32,529 nucleotides of DNA from Oscillospiraceae bacterium (GTDB taxonomy: Bacteria; Bacillota; Clostridia; Oscillospirales; Ruminococcaceae), in contig JAEELE010000046.1 of NCBI GenBank assembly GCA_016288755.1, forward strand, positions 1 through 32,529. Reading direction: 5' to 3'. A model generated the notes under the pieces. The model had not been told where the DNA came from, made no database searches, and saw only the letters and a list, made by a program, of their open reading frames with translations. Below are positions 15,808 to 23,282 of this stretch, one piece after another. Made by a program: the position numbers and the translations under genes. The first letter of the stretch is position 1. Each line of letters opens with the position of its first letter.

Positions 15808-15839
15808 GCGGGGGCGGTTCTGCACTGCCCCCGCTTTTT
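15808..15839 (+). terminator. Terminator after gpsA
   Basis: GCGGGGGC (15808-15815) pairs with GCCCCCGC (15827-15834) across an 11-nt loop, followed by TTTTT. Confidence 0.9.
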
Positions 15840-15857
15840 GGAAGGAGGGAGCGAACG

Positions 15858-16721
15858 ATGGACACAGTTCAGATGCAGGCAGACGAGCTGCGCAAGCAGT
15901 GGGCGGAGAACGACCGCAGGCGCGACGAGGGCGTGATTCCCGCTGCGGTGCGGGAGAAATGCGGCATTCCCTATGCAAACGGCTGCTGCACGGACATCTT
16001 TTATCCCGTGCAGGCGGCAGACCTTTATCCGGTCATCGTCAATGTGCACGGCGGCGGCTGGTTCTACGGCGACCGGCAGCTCTACAGCCTCTACGCGAAG
16101 CATCTGGCGTCGCAGGGCTTTGCGGTCGTCAGCTTTGATTACCGGCTGGCGCCGGAGCACCGCTATCCGGCGGGCTTTCTCGATGTCTGCGCGCTGATGG
16201 ATCATGTGCAGACCCGTGCGGCAGAGTATCGGCTTGACCTGTCTGCGCTGTGCATGACCGGCGATTCGGCAGGTGCACAGCTGACCGCGCAGTACTGCGT
16301 GTTTGCGTCGAATCCGGCATATCGGGCACTGTTCCCGGAGGCTGACGGCTATGCCGCACCGCTGCCGCGCCGCATCGCGCTCAACTGCGGGCTCTACGCG
16401 CTCGACCCCAGAACCGACGGGCTCCTGCGCTGGTATCTGGACGGGGAATGCCCGGAGAGCCTGCTGCACATGCTCGACTACATGAACGCCGGTTTCCCGG
16501 AGACCTATCTGATGGCGAGCGTCAACGACGGGCTGCGCGGGCGCTCGGCTGCGATGCGCGAAAGGCTCGAAGCGCTTCAAATTCCGCATGTGTTCCGCGA
16601 ATTCGGTGCGGAGGACCCGAACGCCGGGCATGTGTTCCATCTGGACCTGCGCAGTGCGGTCGGGCAGCGCTGCAATGCCGAGGAGATCGCGTTCTTCCGG
16701 GGCGCGGTACGGGAGGGCTGA
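15858..16721 (+). CDS. Alpha/beta hydrolase, hormone-sensitive-lipase (HSL) type esterase
   Basis: A 287-residue soluble hydrolase. The oxyanion motif HGGGW is at 64-68, DYRLAPEHRYPA follows, the nucleophile elbow GDSAG has Ser137, and the other triad members are probably Asp224 (VNDGL) and His258 (AGHVFH). This pattern defines bacterial HSL-family carboxylesterases acting on small or acylated substrates. There is no signal peptide. GAAGGAGGGAGCG precedes the ATG at 15858. The kinase-like gene starts 4 bp after its stop, so the two are co-translated. Confidence 0.92.
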   Translation: MDTVQMQADELRKQWAENDRRRDEGVIPAAVREKCGIPYANGCCTDIFYPVQAADLYPVIVNVHGGGWFYGDRQLYSLYAKHLASQGFAVVSFDYRLAPEHRYPAGFLDVCALMDHVQTRAAEYRLDLSALCMTGDSAGAQLTAQYCVFASNPAYRALFPEADGYAAPLPRRIALNCGLYALDPRTDGLLRWYLDGECPESLLHMLDYMNAGFPETYLMASVNDGLRGRSAAMRERLEALQIPHVFREFGAEDPNAGHVFHLDLRSAVGQRCNAEEIAFFRGAVREG

Positions 16722-16724
16722 ACC

Positions 16725-17210
16725 GTGCCGACGGTCTATCTGATGTGTGGGCGGATATGCAGCGCAAAAAGCACCCATGCCGCCGCGCTGCGCAGGGCGC
16801 ACAGAGCGGTCGTGCTGTCCGTGGATGAGATCACGCTTGCGCTGTTCGGGCAGGATGCCGGCGAGCAGCACGACACCTATGTCGCAAGGGCGGAGGCGTA
16901 TCTCTTTCGGAAGTCGCTGGAGATCCTCGAAAACGGGATCGATGTGATTCTCGACTGGGGCTTCTGGACGAAGCGGGAGCGGGACGAGGCAAGGGCGTTT
17001 TATGCGGCGGAGGGGATTCCCGCCGAGCTGCATTATCTCGATATTCCGCGGGAGGAATGGCTGAAGCGCATTGCCGCGCGGAACCGCGCCGTGCTGACCG
17101 GAGAAGCCGACGCATACTATGTTGACGACGGACTCCGCGCAAAATTCGAGGCGATGTTTGAAGTACCCTCGCCCGATGAGATCGCCGTCCGGGTCGGGAC
17201 GGAAAAGTGA
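16725..17210 (+). CDS. Small P-loop kinase-like protein
   Basis: A 161-residue nucleotide kinase-fold protein of the AAA_33 / zeta-toxin-like type. The P loop reads GRICSAKST (9-17), with Ala where the family usually has the Gly before Lys. VVLSVDEITLALFG and DVILDWGFWTKRERDEARAFY are the usual Asp-containing strands, and LKRIAARNRAV looks like an Arg-rich lid. The start is GTG 16725 with GGGAGGGCTGAACC upstream, 4 bp after the esterase stop. Such proteins phosphorylate small molecules or RNA ends; the substrate here is unknown. Confidence 0.82.
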   Translation: MPTVYLMCGRICSAKSTHAAALRRAHRAVVLSVDEITLALFGQDAGEQHDTYVARAEAYLFRKSLEILENGIDVILDWGFWTKRERDEARAFYAAEGIPAELHYLDIPREEWLKRIAARNRAVLTGEADAYYVDDGLRAKFEAMFEVPSPDEIAVRVGTEK

Positions 17211-17301
17211 AATGAAAATCAAGAAATCGAGCAATCGGGAGAGAAATCAAGAGAAAACCAGAGATTGAGCGATATATTTTGAATTTTCGGCATTTTGCCG
17301 A

Positions 17302-17330
17302 TTGACTTTTGCCGGAAGGTCGTGTATAAT
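17302..17330 (+). promoter_or_regulatory. Promoter of rplM-rpsI
   Basis: TTGACT (17302-17307), a 17-bp spacer and TATAAT (17325-17330). It gives a leader of about 75 nt before rplM. Confidence 0.88.
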
Positions 17331-17340
17331 ACTAAGGTAC

Positions 17341-17385
17341 GCCGGAAAAATAGTCATCCTCCCCGTGGATGCGCACTTTTTCGGT
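17341..17385 (+). promoter_or_regulatory. Candidate ribosomal protein L13 leader
   Basis: The rplM leader can fold into an outer stem (GCCGGAAAAA, 17341-17350, with TTTTTCGGT, 17377-17385, one bulged G) enclosing an inner CATCC / GGATG hairpin (17355-17359, 17367-17371). L13 leaders that bind L13 and regulate rplM-rpsI are known in low-GC Gram-positives. The fit is by position and shape only; I could not test a covariance model. Confidence 0.4.
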
Positions 17386-17413
17386 CACCATCAAAATCTG
17401 GAGGACGAGTAAT

Positions 17414-17842
17414 ATGTCAACTACTATGCTCAAGCCGGCTGAAGTCAGCCGGAAATGGTATATCATTGACGCTGCCGGCAAGCCGCTGGGTCGTACTGCA
17501 GCGCTCGCAGCATCCCTGCTGCGCGGCAAGCACAGAGTCGACTTCACCCCGAATGTCGACTGCGGCGATCATGTGATCATCATCAACTGCGGCAAGGCAG
17601 TCCTGACGGGCAAGAAGCTCGATCAGAAGTTCGAGATCTGGCACACCGGCTGGATCGGTCACCTGAAGAAGGTCTCCTACCGTGAGCTCATGGAGAAGAA
17701 GCCGGAGCACGCAATGTTCATCGCTGTGCAGGGCATGCTCCCGAACAACCACATCGGCAGAGAGTCCATGAAGCGTCTGCGCGTCTATGCAGGTGCAGAG
17801 CACAAGAATGCCGCTCAGAAGCCTGAGCTGTATACGCTGTAA
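17414..17842 (+). CDS. rplM: 50S ribosomal protein L13
   Basis: A 142-residue L13 with family landmarks [30 protein letters not shown], and [21 protein letters not shown] near the end. TCTGGAGGACGAG precedes the ATG at 17414. It is followed 17 bp later by rpsI, the universal pairing. Confidence 0.98.
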   Translation: MSTTMLKPAEVSRKWYIIDAAGKPLGRTAALAASLLRGKHRVDFTPNVDCGDHVIIINCGKAVLTGKKLDQKFEIWHTGWIGHLKKVSYRELMEKKPEHAMFIAVQGMLPNNHIGRESMKRLRVYAGAEHKNAAQKPELYTL

Positions 17843-17859
17843 GAAAGGAGTCCAGAACC

Positions 17860-18276
17860 ATGAGTGAAGCAGTATCTTATCAGGAGAAGCTGAAGTCCTA
17901 CTACGGCACCGGCAGAAGAAAGCACTCTGTCGCGAGAGTCCGTCTCTATCCGGGCTCCGGCAATGTCACCATCAACGGCAGAAGCATCGACGAGTACTTC
18001 GGTCTCGAGACGCTGAAGCTGATCGTCCGTCAGCCGCTCGAGCTGACCGAGACCGCTGCACAGTTCGACATCGTCTGCACGGTCGCAGGCGGCGGCGTGA
18101 CCGGTCAGGCAGGTGCGATCCGTCACGGTGCAGCACGCGCTCTGCTCCAGTTCAATCCGGAGCTCCGCGGTGCCCTCAAGAAGGCAGGCTTCCTGACCCG
18201 CGACCCGAGAATGAAGGAGAGAAAGAAGTACGGTCTGAAGGCTGCACGCCGTGCTCCGCAGTTCTCCAAGCGCTGA
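17860..18276 (+). CDS. rpsI: 30S ribosomal protein S9
   Basis: A 138-residue S9: [33 protein letters not shown] and the C-terminal [20 protein letters not shown] ending FSKR, whose Lys-Arg tail reaches the P-site tRNA in the ribosome. GAAAGGAGTCC is upstream. A terminator follows within 30 bp, and the integrative element lies just beyond. Confidence 0.98.
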   Translation: MSEAVSYQEKLKSYYGTGRRKHSVARVRLYPGSGNVTINGRSIDEYFGLETLKLIVRQPLELTETAAQFDIVCTVAGGGVTGQAGAIRHGAARALLQFNPELRGALKKAGFLTRDPRMKERKKYGLKAARRAPQFSKR

Positions 18277-18302
18277 TTTTTCGATCATCGCATATATGCA
18301 GA

Positions 18303-18338
18303 AAAACGCCCCGCAGAGCCATTCTGCGGGGTTTTTCT
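18303..18338 (+). terminator. Terminator of rplM-rpsI
   Basis: CCCCGCAGA pairs with TCTGCGGGG over a 5-nt loop, with AAAAA before and TTTTTC after. Confidence 0.92.
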
Positions 18339-18376
18339 ATTGTCCTGTGAATTGCTGAAATGCGGTAAAATTTGGG

Positions 18377-18446
18377 TGGTAGCACTCACGTAACACTCAC
18401 GTAGCACTCACTGCTAAGATGCTGAAAAGTGAGTGCTACGTGAGTG
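18377..18446. repeat. Clustered 11-bp repeats in direct and inverted orientation at the element's left end
   Basis: Units of CACTCACGTA(A/G) occur as two direct copies plus a third truncated copy on the top strand, then two copies inverted after a 15-bp spacer (AGTGAGTGCTACGTGAGTGC). The right arm reads as the reverse complement of GGTAGCACTCACGTAG plus CACTCACT; the left arm is the same with one extra unit. They lie just beyond the 3' end of the integrase gene, as expected for recombinase arm-type sites or an attachment site. Confidence 0.75.
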
Positions 18447-18472
18447 CTACCGTTATATAGTAAGAAAGACGA

Positions 18473-18502
18473 AAAAGGAGATGTCGGCTGACATCTCCTT
18501 TT
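18473..18502 (-). terminator. Terminator of the integrase gene
   Basis: AAAAGGAGATGT (18473-18484) pairs perfectly with ACATCTCCTTTT (18491-18502) around a 6-nt loop. Read on the minus strand it overlaps the integrase stop and ends in a T run. Confidence 0.85.
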
Positions 18503-19562
18503 ATATCTTATTGATAGCCTCAATCAGTTCCTGTATATCAAGGTGCGTATAGACATTCTCGGCAATTGTCTTTCCCGTGTGCCCCAGAATCCTTGCAATC
18601 TTGGGCGGATAGATTTCAGCTTCGTGCAGCATGGTAGAACAGGTGTGACGTGTTTCATGGATGTCCCGCTTGCCGAATTCCAGCGTTTCCATGAACGGAG
18701 TCCAGTATGTATCCTTGTATGCGGTATATCCTCTGTCCTCGGAAAAGTCTCTGCCGTCCATGGATACAAGGTACTCGCTGCCGGATTTGTCGAAGAAGTA
18801 TTGCCAATAGGCGAGTGTCTTGTCTGCGATGGGCACTTTACGGATGCCATTGACTGTTTTTGCTGCTATTACGTCTACATAACGCTCGTCAAGGTGACAA
18901 TCAGCCTTTTTGAGATTCAGGAACTCGCCGATTCGCATACCGGAGTAGATCAGCATGAGAACTGTTTTGGCTACATCCGTGCTGTCAACCGCCTTCACCT
19001 TTGCAATTTGATCGTCTGTAAAGGCTGTTCGGTTGCGCTGATTCGGATTCTTATCTTTGAATTTCTTGATATTTACCGCCATGGCATAGTTCATATCGGT
19101 ATATTTGCGAGGAAGAGCATATTTGAAAAGCTGCGATAACAGCGATTCCAGCTTACGGAGTGTGGGATAGTTGCAATCTGCGGTATCGACCATGTATTGA
19201 AGATCATCGGGTCTGATATCTTTGAAAGGTTTATCGAACAGTGGGGTGCAGCGCTTATACGCAGCTTGATAAGCATTCACATTTGATTTGCTGATTGTCG
19301 GAAACTTCTCTGCGCTCCATTTCTGATACACTTCACGAAATGTGATTTTCCCGGCGGTAAAATCGTAGGGGTTCTGATTGTAGTTGTGCAGAGCTATAAC
19401 GGCTTCATCATATTTCTCAAAATAACCGAGTGATTTGCGAATCTGCTTTCCATCATCTGATCGGCCAGTAGTGACAAGCACCTCATACGGCTTTCTCCGC
19501 CTTTTGCCCATTACCTTAACGATGGAGCCTGTTCCGTTTGCGCGTTTCATCGGTTTGGCCAT
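18501..19562 (-). CDS. int: Tyrosine recombinase / integrase (Tn916 type)
   Basis: A 353-residue integrase. Residues 10-65 form the arm-binding domain (GSIVKVMGKRRRKPYEVLVT, KSLGYFEKYDEAV), 72-165 the core-binding SAM-like domain, and about 180-353 the catalytic domain with R210 (SGMRIGEFLNL), K235, H302 and R305 (HETRH), H328 (LGHTG) and nucleophile Y338 (VYTH). All catalytic residues are present. GGGGGAGAGTTAA precedes the ATG. It lies at the left edge of the element with its 3' end facing a cluster of short repeats, and probably integrates downstream of rpsI. Confidence 0.96.
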   Translation of the reverse strand: MAKPMKRANGTGSIVKVMGKRRRKPYEVLVTTGRSDDGKQIRKSLGYFEKYDEAVIALHNYNQNPYDFTAGKITFREVYQKWSAEKFPTISKSNVNAYQAAYKRCTPLFDKPFKDIRPDDLQYMVDTADCNYPTLRKLESLLSQLFKYALPRKYTDMNYAMAVNIKKFKDKNPNQRNRTAFTDDQIAKVKAVDSTDVAKTVLMLIYSGMRIGEFLNLKKADCHLDERYVDVIAAKTVNGIRKVPIADKTLAYWQYFFDKSGSEYLVSMDGRDFSEDRGYTAYKDTYWTPFMETLEFGKRDIHETRHTCSTMLHEAEIYPPKIARILGHTGKTIAENVYTHLDIQELIEAINKI

Positions 19563-19592
19563 TTAACTCTCCCCCTTGGAAAAACAAGTTGC

Positions 19593-20618
19593 TTAACGAA
19601 TAAGCCCATCCTCTATGTCTGTTTCCATTTCGCACCGCGTAATTATAATAAAATATTTTTTTTGAATGTAGTCTTTTGGTAAATATATTCGCTTTTTCTG
19701 CGTTCTCTTCTTGTAGACGCGGACTTCATCATCCTTCTTCATTAACCAATCGAGAAAATCCTTTTCAGTTTTGATTTTTGGATCATAGTTCTCCGGTTGG
19801 GGTAAATCTGTTTTCCCGAACTTGATAATTTGATAATAATACTTGTACTCATTGTCAAATTTACTGAGTAATTCGAATCCTTCGTCTTCATATTTATTAT
19901 TTACTCCGAGCTTTGATCGGATGCTTTTTCTCAATTTATTTATACGGTTATTGCGGTAATCTGCGGCGTAGTTAATACTCTGTTGGCATTCCGCACAATA
20001 GTGTTTATTCTTCGTTGTTGTTTGAAAAATTTGAGAGCACTTCTCGCATTGAACAAGAGAACATTTTGCTTTTGGATTAAATAATAATTCCCATAGGTCA
20101 AGCACAAACAGATTCTGATATCCCAATACATTCAACCATTGATAGCGTTCTCCATTTATAACACGATATCCATTGATTATGGTCGGAAAACTCATTCTTT
20201 CTTCCTTTGGCAAGGAAGCACCCTCAGTAAACTCTATGCCGTATAGTATATAGTGAGCTAAATACTGATATTCTTCACAGAATTTTTTTCGTTCTTCGAC
20301 TGTTTTGTTTTTTTTGTTTTTTATAAAATAGACCATCGCCTCAAAATGCTGTTTCCACATTTTCCTATTTTTGTCCTTAAGTCTTGAATGAATCTGCATA
20401 TCTATAGCATCATCATCTTCGCCCGGATGAATAGAGTTGATGTAGTTTAGAAATGCAAACACAATACTGCCAAATTCTAATGTGATTTGTTCGGGTTGTG
20501 TGCCTTCTTTTTTCTCAACGATGATCCACTGTTGCACTTTGTCAGACATGCTTTTATATACGCACAATGATGGATACAGCTCTTTCTCTTGTCTAAACGG
20601 TCTTGTGTCAACAGCCAT
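19593..20618 (-). CDS. DUF6076-like zinc-ribbon protein of the integrative element
   Basis: A 341-residue, Lys/Tyr-rich, AT-rich gene. Its one clear motif is a zinc ribbon at about 191-211 (CEKCSQIFQTTTKNKHYCAEC) followed by NYAADYRNNRINKLRK, which resembles the zinc-finger end of the DUF6076 family. No nuclease, kinase or protease residues are evident. The start at 20618 is chosen for AAAAGGAGATACTTCAC; an in-frame TTG at 20657 is less likely. It is divergent from the replication genes and follows an operator-like repeat. As the only gene without an obvious mobility role it may be cargo (for example defence or regulation), but no function is shown. Confidence 0.75.
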   Translation of the reverse strand: MAVDTRPFRQEKELYPSLCVYKSMSDKVQQWIIVEKKEGTQPEQITLEFGSIVFAFLNYINSIHPGEDDDAIDMQIHSRLKDKNRKMWKQHFEAMVYFIKNKKNKTVEERKKFCEEYQYLAHYILYGIEFTEGASLPKEERMSFPTIINGYRVINGERYQWLNVLGYQNLFVLDLWELLFNPKAKCSLVQCEKCSQIFQTTTKNKHYCAECQQSINYAADYRNNRINKLRKSIRSKLGVNNKYEDEGFELLSKFDNEYKYYYQIIKFGKTDLPQPENYDPKIKTEKDFLDWLMKKDDEVRVYKKRTQKKRIYLPKDYIQKKYFIIITRCEMETDIEDGLIR

Positions 20619-20673
20619 GTGAAGTATCTCCTTTTCTAAATCGTTATTATCGTTCAATACTTATCGTTGCACA

Positions 20674-20714
20674 AAATCGGAAATGGTAATTAATAATATT
20701 ACTATTTCCGATTT
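20674..20714. promoter_or_regulatory. 17-bp inverted repeat, probable operator of the element
   Basis: AAATCGGAAATGGTAAT (20674-20690) and ATTACTATTTCCGATTT (20698-20714) are reverse complements with one mismatch and a 7-bp centre. A further half-site, AATCGGAAAT, occurs at 20847-20856. The repeat lies in the divergent control region (20619-21013, 395 bases without a gene) between the DUF6076-like gene and the replication genes. Confidence 0.7.
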
Positions 20715-20858
20715 CATTATAGCTAAATTCTTCGTAAATGTCAAGCAAAAAAACGGACTAATAGGAAAAAACGGCATACTATACAAAATGACGCTCACAG
20801 ATACAGCGAATCGACGAAAACATACGTTAAGTGAGCAGACTCACAGAATCGGAAATAA

Positions 20859-20917
20859 ATCACAAATTTTTTTGGTGGATATATTTCCTAGACTTCTATC
20901 ACGATTTGTGATATACT
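20859..20917 (+). promoter_or_regulatory. Rightward promoter of the element with flanking inverted repeat
   Basis: TAGACT (20889-20894), 17 bp and TATACT (20912-20917) form a plausible promoter for the HTH-xis-rep genes, with about 95 nt of leader. ATCACAAAT (20859-20867) and ATTTGTGAT (20904-20912) are inverted copies on either side of the -35, so a second regulator may bind here. Confidence 0.5.
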
Positions 20918-21013
20918 GTGCTCAAGATAATTATTGCGCTTATTATTGTGGCCAAAGGTTTGTTGGCGCAGTAAGTCTTCGGCACCATAACGTATACGAG
21001 AGGAGGAGTAGTA

Positions 21014-21220
21014 ATGAAAGGAAGAAACGAGAGAATACGGCAATACGCCCGTAGTCGCAAGGTGAAGCTTTGGCAAGTCGCGGAAAAAATGGGAATATTC
21101 GACTCGATGCTCTCCAAAAAACTGCGGCATGAGTTGTCTGCGGAGGAGACCGAGAAGATACTCGCTATCATTGAAGAGATTGCCAATAGCTCAAAAAAGG
21201 AGGATGATAACAATGACTGA
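21014..21220 (+). CDS. Small Cro-like helix-turn-helix protein
   Basis: A 68-residue protein with an HTH in residues about 5-40 (RIRQYARSRKVKLWQVAEKM, then GIFDSMLSKKLRHELS) and a helical tail EETEKILAIIEEIANSSKK. AGAGGAGGAGTAGTA gives a strong start at 21014. Its last 8 bases overlap the excisionase-like gene (ATGACTGA), so the two are coupled. It probably controls the divergent promoters of the element. Confidence 0.82.
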   Translation: MKGRNERIRQYARSRKVKLWQVAEKMGIFDSMLSKKLRHELSAEETEKILAIIEEIANSSKKEDDNND

Positions 21221-21449
21221 TCAGGAAAAACTGCATAGCGGAGCAAATGTTCCGATTGTGGTTGCAGCAAAGGTCATGCGCAAAGATCCGCAGTTTATCC
21301 GGCTGTGTTTGCAGCAGGGGCGGTTCCCATTCGGCGTTGCGCTAAAGAAAAAAGAGGATGGGAAAAAATATGACTATTATATTTCTCCGCAACTTTTCTT
21401 GGAGTATACAGGATACGACTATCTTGCTGAGATGGAAAAGGGGGAATAA
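21213..21449 (+). CDS. xis: Excisionase-like small DNA-binding protein
   Basis: A 78-residue protein: VPIVVAAKVMRKDPQFIRLC then LQQGRFPFGVAL, a charged wing KKKEDGKKYDYYI and SPQLFLEYTG. This follows the winged-helix pattern of element-encoded excisionases and Helix_17-type proteins, with the HTH at about 12-35. AAAAGGAGGATGATAACA precedes the ATG. It lies between the regulator and the initiator, as in many small ICE-like elements. It probably directs excision together with Int. Confidence 0.7.
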   Translation: MTDQEKLHSGANVPIVVAAKVMRKDPQFIRLCLQQGRFPFGVALKKKEDGKKYDYYISPQLFLEYTGYDYLAEMEKGE

Positions 21450-21451
21450 CT

Positions 21452-22336
21452 ATGCCGCAGATGCCTAAGTTCAGAGGCGGTATCGATACGATAGAGATTG
21501 CCTCGACTACAGATTTAGAAGGAAAGTCACGTTTCTTTTCACACGACAATACTCGAAAAATCACGAAAAACGATCAGTATTTATATCGTTTTTCGCCTTC
21601 GTTGGTAGATGATATAGATGTTTACTCGTTGACCGGTTGCGTCAGTGCGATCGAGATAATGCTCGAGGAAACAGAATTGGAAAATCCACGGATCACGAGA
21701 ATCGATTTTTGTTTTGACGATTGTGAGCATGATTATAGAGACCTTTACAAGTTGAATCAGCTTTTCTTTTGCTTGATGATCAATAAATATGGGATTAAAA
21801 ACGATTATCTGAGCAATGGGCTCCAAAGCCCGTTGGAAAAGACAATACGGATACAAAAATCATGGATGGAAGGCGAATTTTACAATAAGAAGGCCGAGGA
21901 GCCAAAAGGAGATATTCTTTGCCGCCTCGAGCTCCGCTCAAAACTGCTGAAAGATGATGGTATCCGCCAACCAATCATTAATGCTTTGGAGAAGTGGCAA
22001 AATGACCTTGCATTTGTTTTCAAACTGACTAGCGGCGATTTGGACGACATGCTGAAAGAAATGAATGACCAAATCATTTCGCACTTTGAGGAAGACGTGG
22101 TACGTGATGAATGTGATCAAAAAGACTATAGAAGCATGATCCAGCGCTATCATCGGTATATTTACACGAGAAAGCAATTGGTCGATCTGATTCGCAGAAT
22201 GGGCTTTCAATCATACGAAAGCATTGTATCAAAATACAAAACAGCACATGCGGGATTACAGCTTTTCAAAATCAGCGATATATGTAAATATGTTACCTAT
22301 ATATCGGGCGTTGCAGATCTGTTTTTGGCGGCATAA
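21452..22336 (+). CDS. Rep_trans-like replication initiator
   Basis: A 294-residue protein whose motif order resembles the replication initiation factor family (Rep_trans, PF02486) of rolling-circle plasmids and Tn916-like elements: GGIDTIEIAS at the N-terminus, RITRIDFCFDDC (about 80-91), IRIQKSWMEGEFYNKKAE (about 132-149, with the candidate nucleophile Tyr144 in FYNK) and CRLELRSK (157-164). The C-terminus is helical. It would nick an origin and allow the excised circle to replicate. No separate mobilisation relaxase is present, so it may also serve transfer. AAAAGGGGGAATAACT precedes the ATG. Confidence 0.7.
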   Translation: MPQMPKFRGGIDTIEIASTTDLEGKSRFFSHDNTRKITKNDQYLYRFSPSLVDDIDVYSLTGCVSAIEIMLEETELENPRITRIDFCFDDCEHDYRDLYKLNQLFFCLMINKYGIKNDYLSNGLQSPLEKTIRIQKSWMEGEFYNKKAEEPKGDILCRLELRSKLLKDDGIRQPIINALEKWQNDLAFVFKLTSGDLDDMLKEMNDQIISHFEEDVVRDECDQKDYRSMIQRYHRYIYTRKQLVDLIRRMGFQSYESIVSKYKTAHAGLQLFKISDICKYVTYISGVADLFLAA

Positions 22337-22469
22337 TTCTTTCCGACGTTGGAAAATTTTGCAAAACGGAGAAAGCCACAAAAACAACGTATCCGTGTTG
22401 ATTTAAGGCTCTTCATTCAGTTCAGCTAGAACTAATATAATCAAGCAATACACAAGGAGGTAAACAGTG

Positions 22470-23114
22470 ATGAAGATCAAAACAAAGACATACCCGGATT
22501 ACAAGACTGTTAGACAGTGGGCCGAAGAGGGATTCCTTCCTAAGAAGGGAGCCAGAAGCATTAAGCTTTGGTCTAATGGGTACTGCAATCGATGGTTTCG
22601 GTATTATAGACCTGATCAGGTTGAAGCAGCTACACAGGAACAACTGGATGCTTTCTTTGCAAAGGAGCGGCAGCGTAAAAAAGCAAGAAAGCAGCAGCGT
22701 GAGGCAGAGCACAACGCAGTCACAGTAAAAGCTGACGTAGCGAAAGAGGTTGCTCAGAACTATGATGATAAGATTGCAGAGCTGCATGAGATCATTAAGT
22801 TTCTTGTGACAAAATACAGACCGAAACGCGGTAAGGATGTGGACTTTCTCGTGCTTGCTGATACCACCGGCTCTGATCAGAAACACGATGCTATTGTAAG
22901 GCTTTTTATTTACGGAACTGATCAAACGCTTTATTTTGATTGTTTTGAGCCTGCTGCGAAACTGGTTGAGGAACTTCCGAAAATCAATACTATCCTCGCT
23001 CGGGCTGGGGCAATTGTTGGAAAAGACCAGAACAATTTGGATTTCCTGGCATACAACGGGATCGTTATTCCCGCCAACGCAAAAATCTATTTTATCAGTG
23101 CGCTGACTGACTAA
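22470..23114 (+). CDS. Protein with degenerate DnaQ-type exonuclease fold
   Basis: A 214-residue protein. Residues 1-60 hold YPDYKTVRQWAEEGFLPK and an aromatic WFRYYRPDQV segment, 62-115 are basic and coiled-coil-like, and 122-210 read like a DEDD exonuclease core: VDFLVLADTTGSDQKHDAIV (exo I region), YFDCFEP, then AIVGKDQNNLDFLAYNGIVI (exo II region). The usual DxE of exo I appears as LAD before TTG, so the first catalytic Asp seems lost. AAGGAGG lies 9 nt before ATG 22470. It is the last gene of the element before a terminator. Exonuclease homology is an inference from motif spacing. Confidence 0.6.
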   Translation: MKIKTKTYPDYKTVRQWAEEGFLPKKGARSIKLWSNGYCNRWFRYYRPDQVEAATQEQLDAFFAKERQRKKARKQQREAEHNAVTVKADVAKEVAQNYDDKIAELHEIIKFLVTKYRPKRGKDVDFLVLADTTGSDQKHDAIVRLFIYGTDQTLYFDCFEPAAKLVEELPKINTILARAGAIVGKDQNNLDFLAYNGIVIPANAKIYFISALTD

Positions 23115-23120
23115 AAGTGA

Positions 23121-23282
23121 AATAAAGGAAGGGAGATCACCGCAGGCGGTCTCCCTTTTGCATATCAATATCAAATTGCGCGCTGCCTATTGAAAAAACT
23201 TCGCAAGCCCAATGCGAACACATTGTATAAAGCCATGCATGAAAGATTAGAACAGGGCGCAGTTCTTGTTACTGATGAATTG
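23121..23282 (+). mobile_element. Possible transposase remnant fused to the esterase
   Basis: The reading frame is open from 23121 and reads IARCLLKKLRKPNANTLYKA then MHERLEQGAVLVTDEL, which is unlike any esterase. The GAVLVTDE segment resembles the second catalytic Asp region of IS1595 (ISXO2-like) transposases. Only about 50 codons are present and no terminal repeats were seen, so this is tentative. Confidence 0.3.
23127..23159 (+). terminator. Terminator at the right end of the element genes
   Basis: GGGAGA ... CCGC AG GCGG TCTCCC forms a bulged stem followed by TTTT, 13 bases after the last element gene. Confidence 0.8.

Noticed and set aside
18377-18446. CRISPR-like array
   Set aside because: Units are 11 bp, contiguous and in both orientations, with no spacers and no cas genes.
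20683-21054. 123-codon plus-strand frame in the element's control region
   Set aside because: No SD, an implausible product, and it crosses the operator-like repeats and the promoter of the HTH gene.
23100-23200. Search for attR as a direct repeat of the 18340-18450 region
   Set aside because: No shared word longer than about 6-7 bases was found by eye, so no attachment site is claimed on the right.
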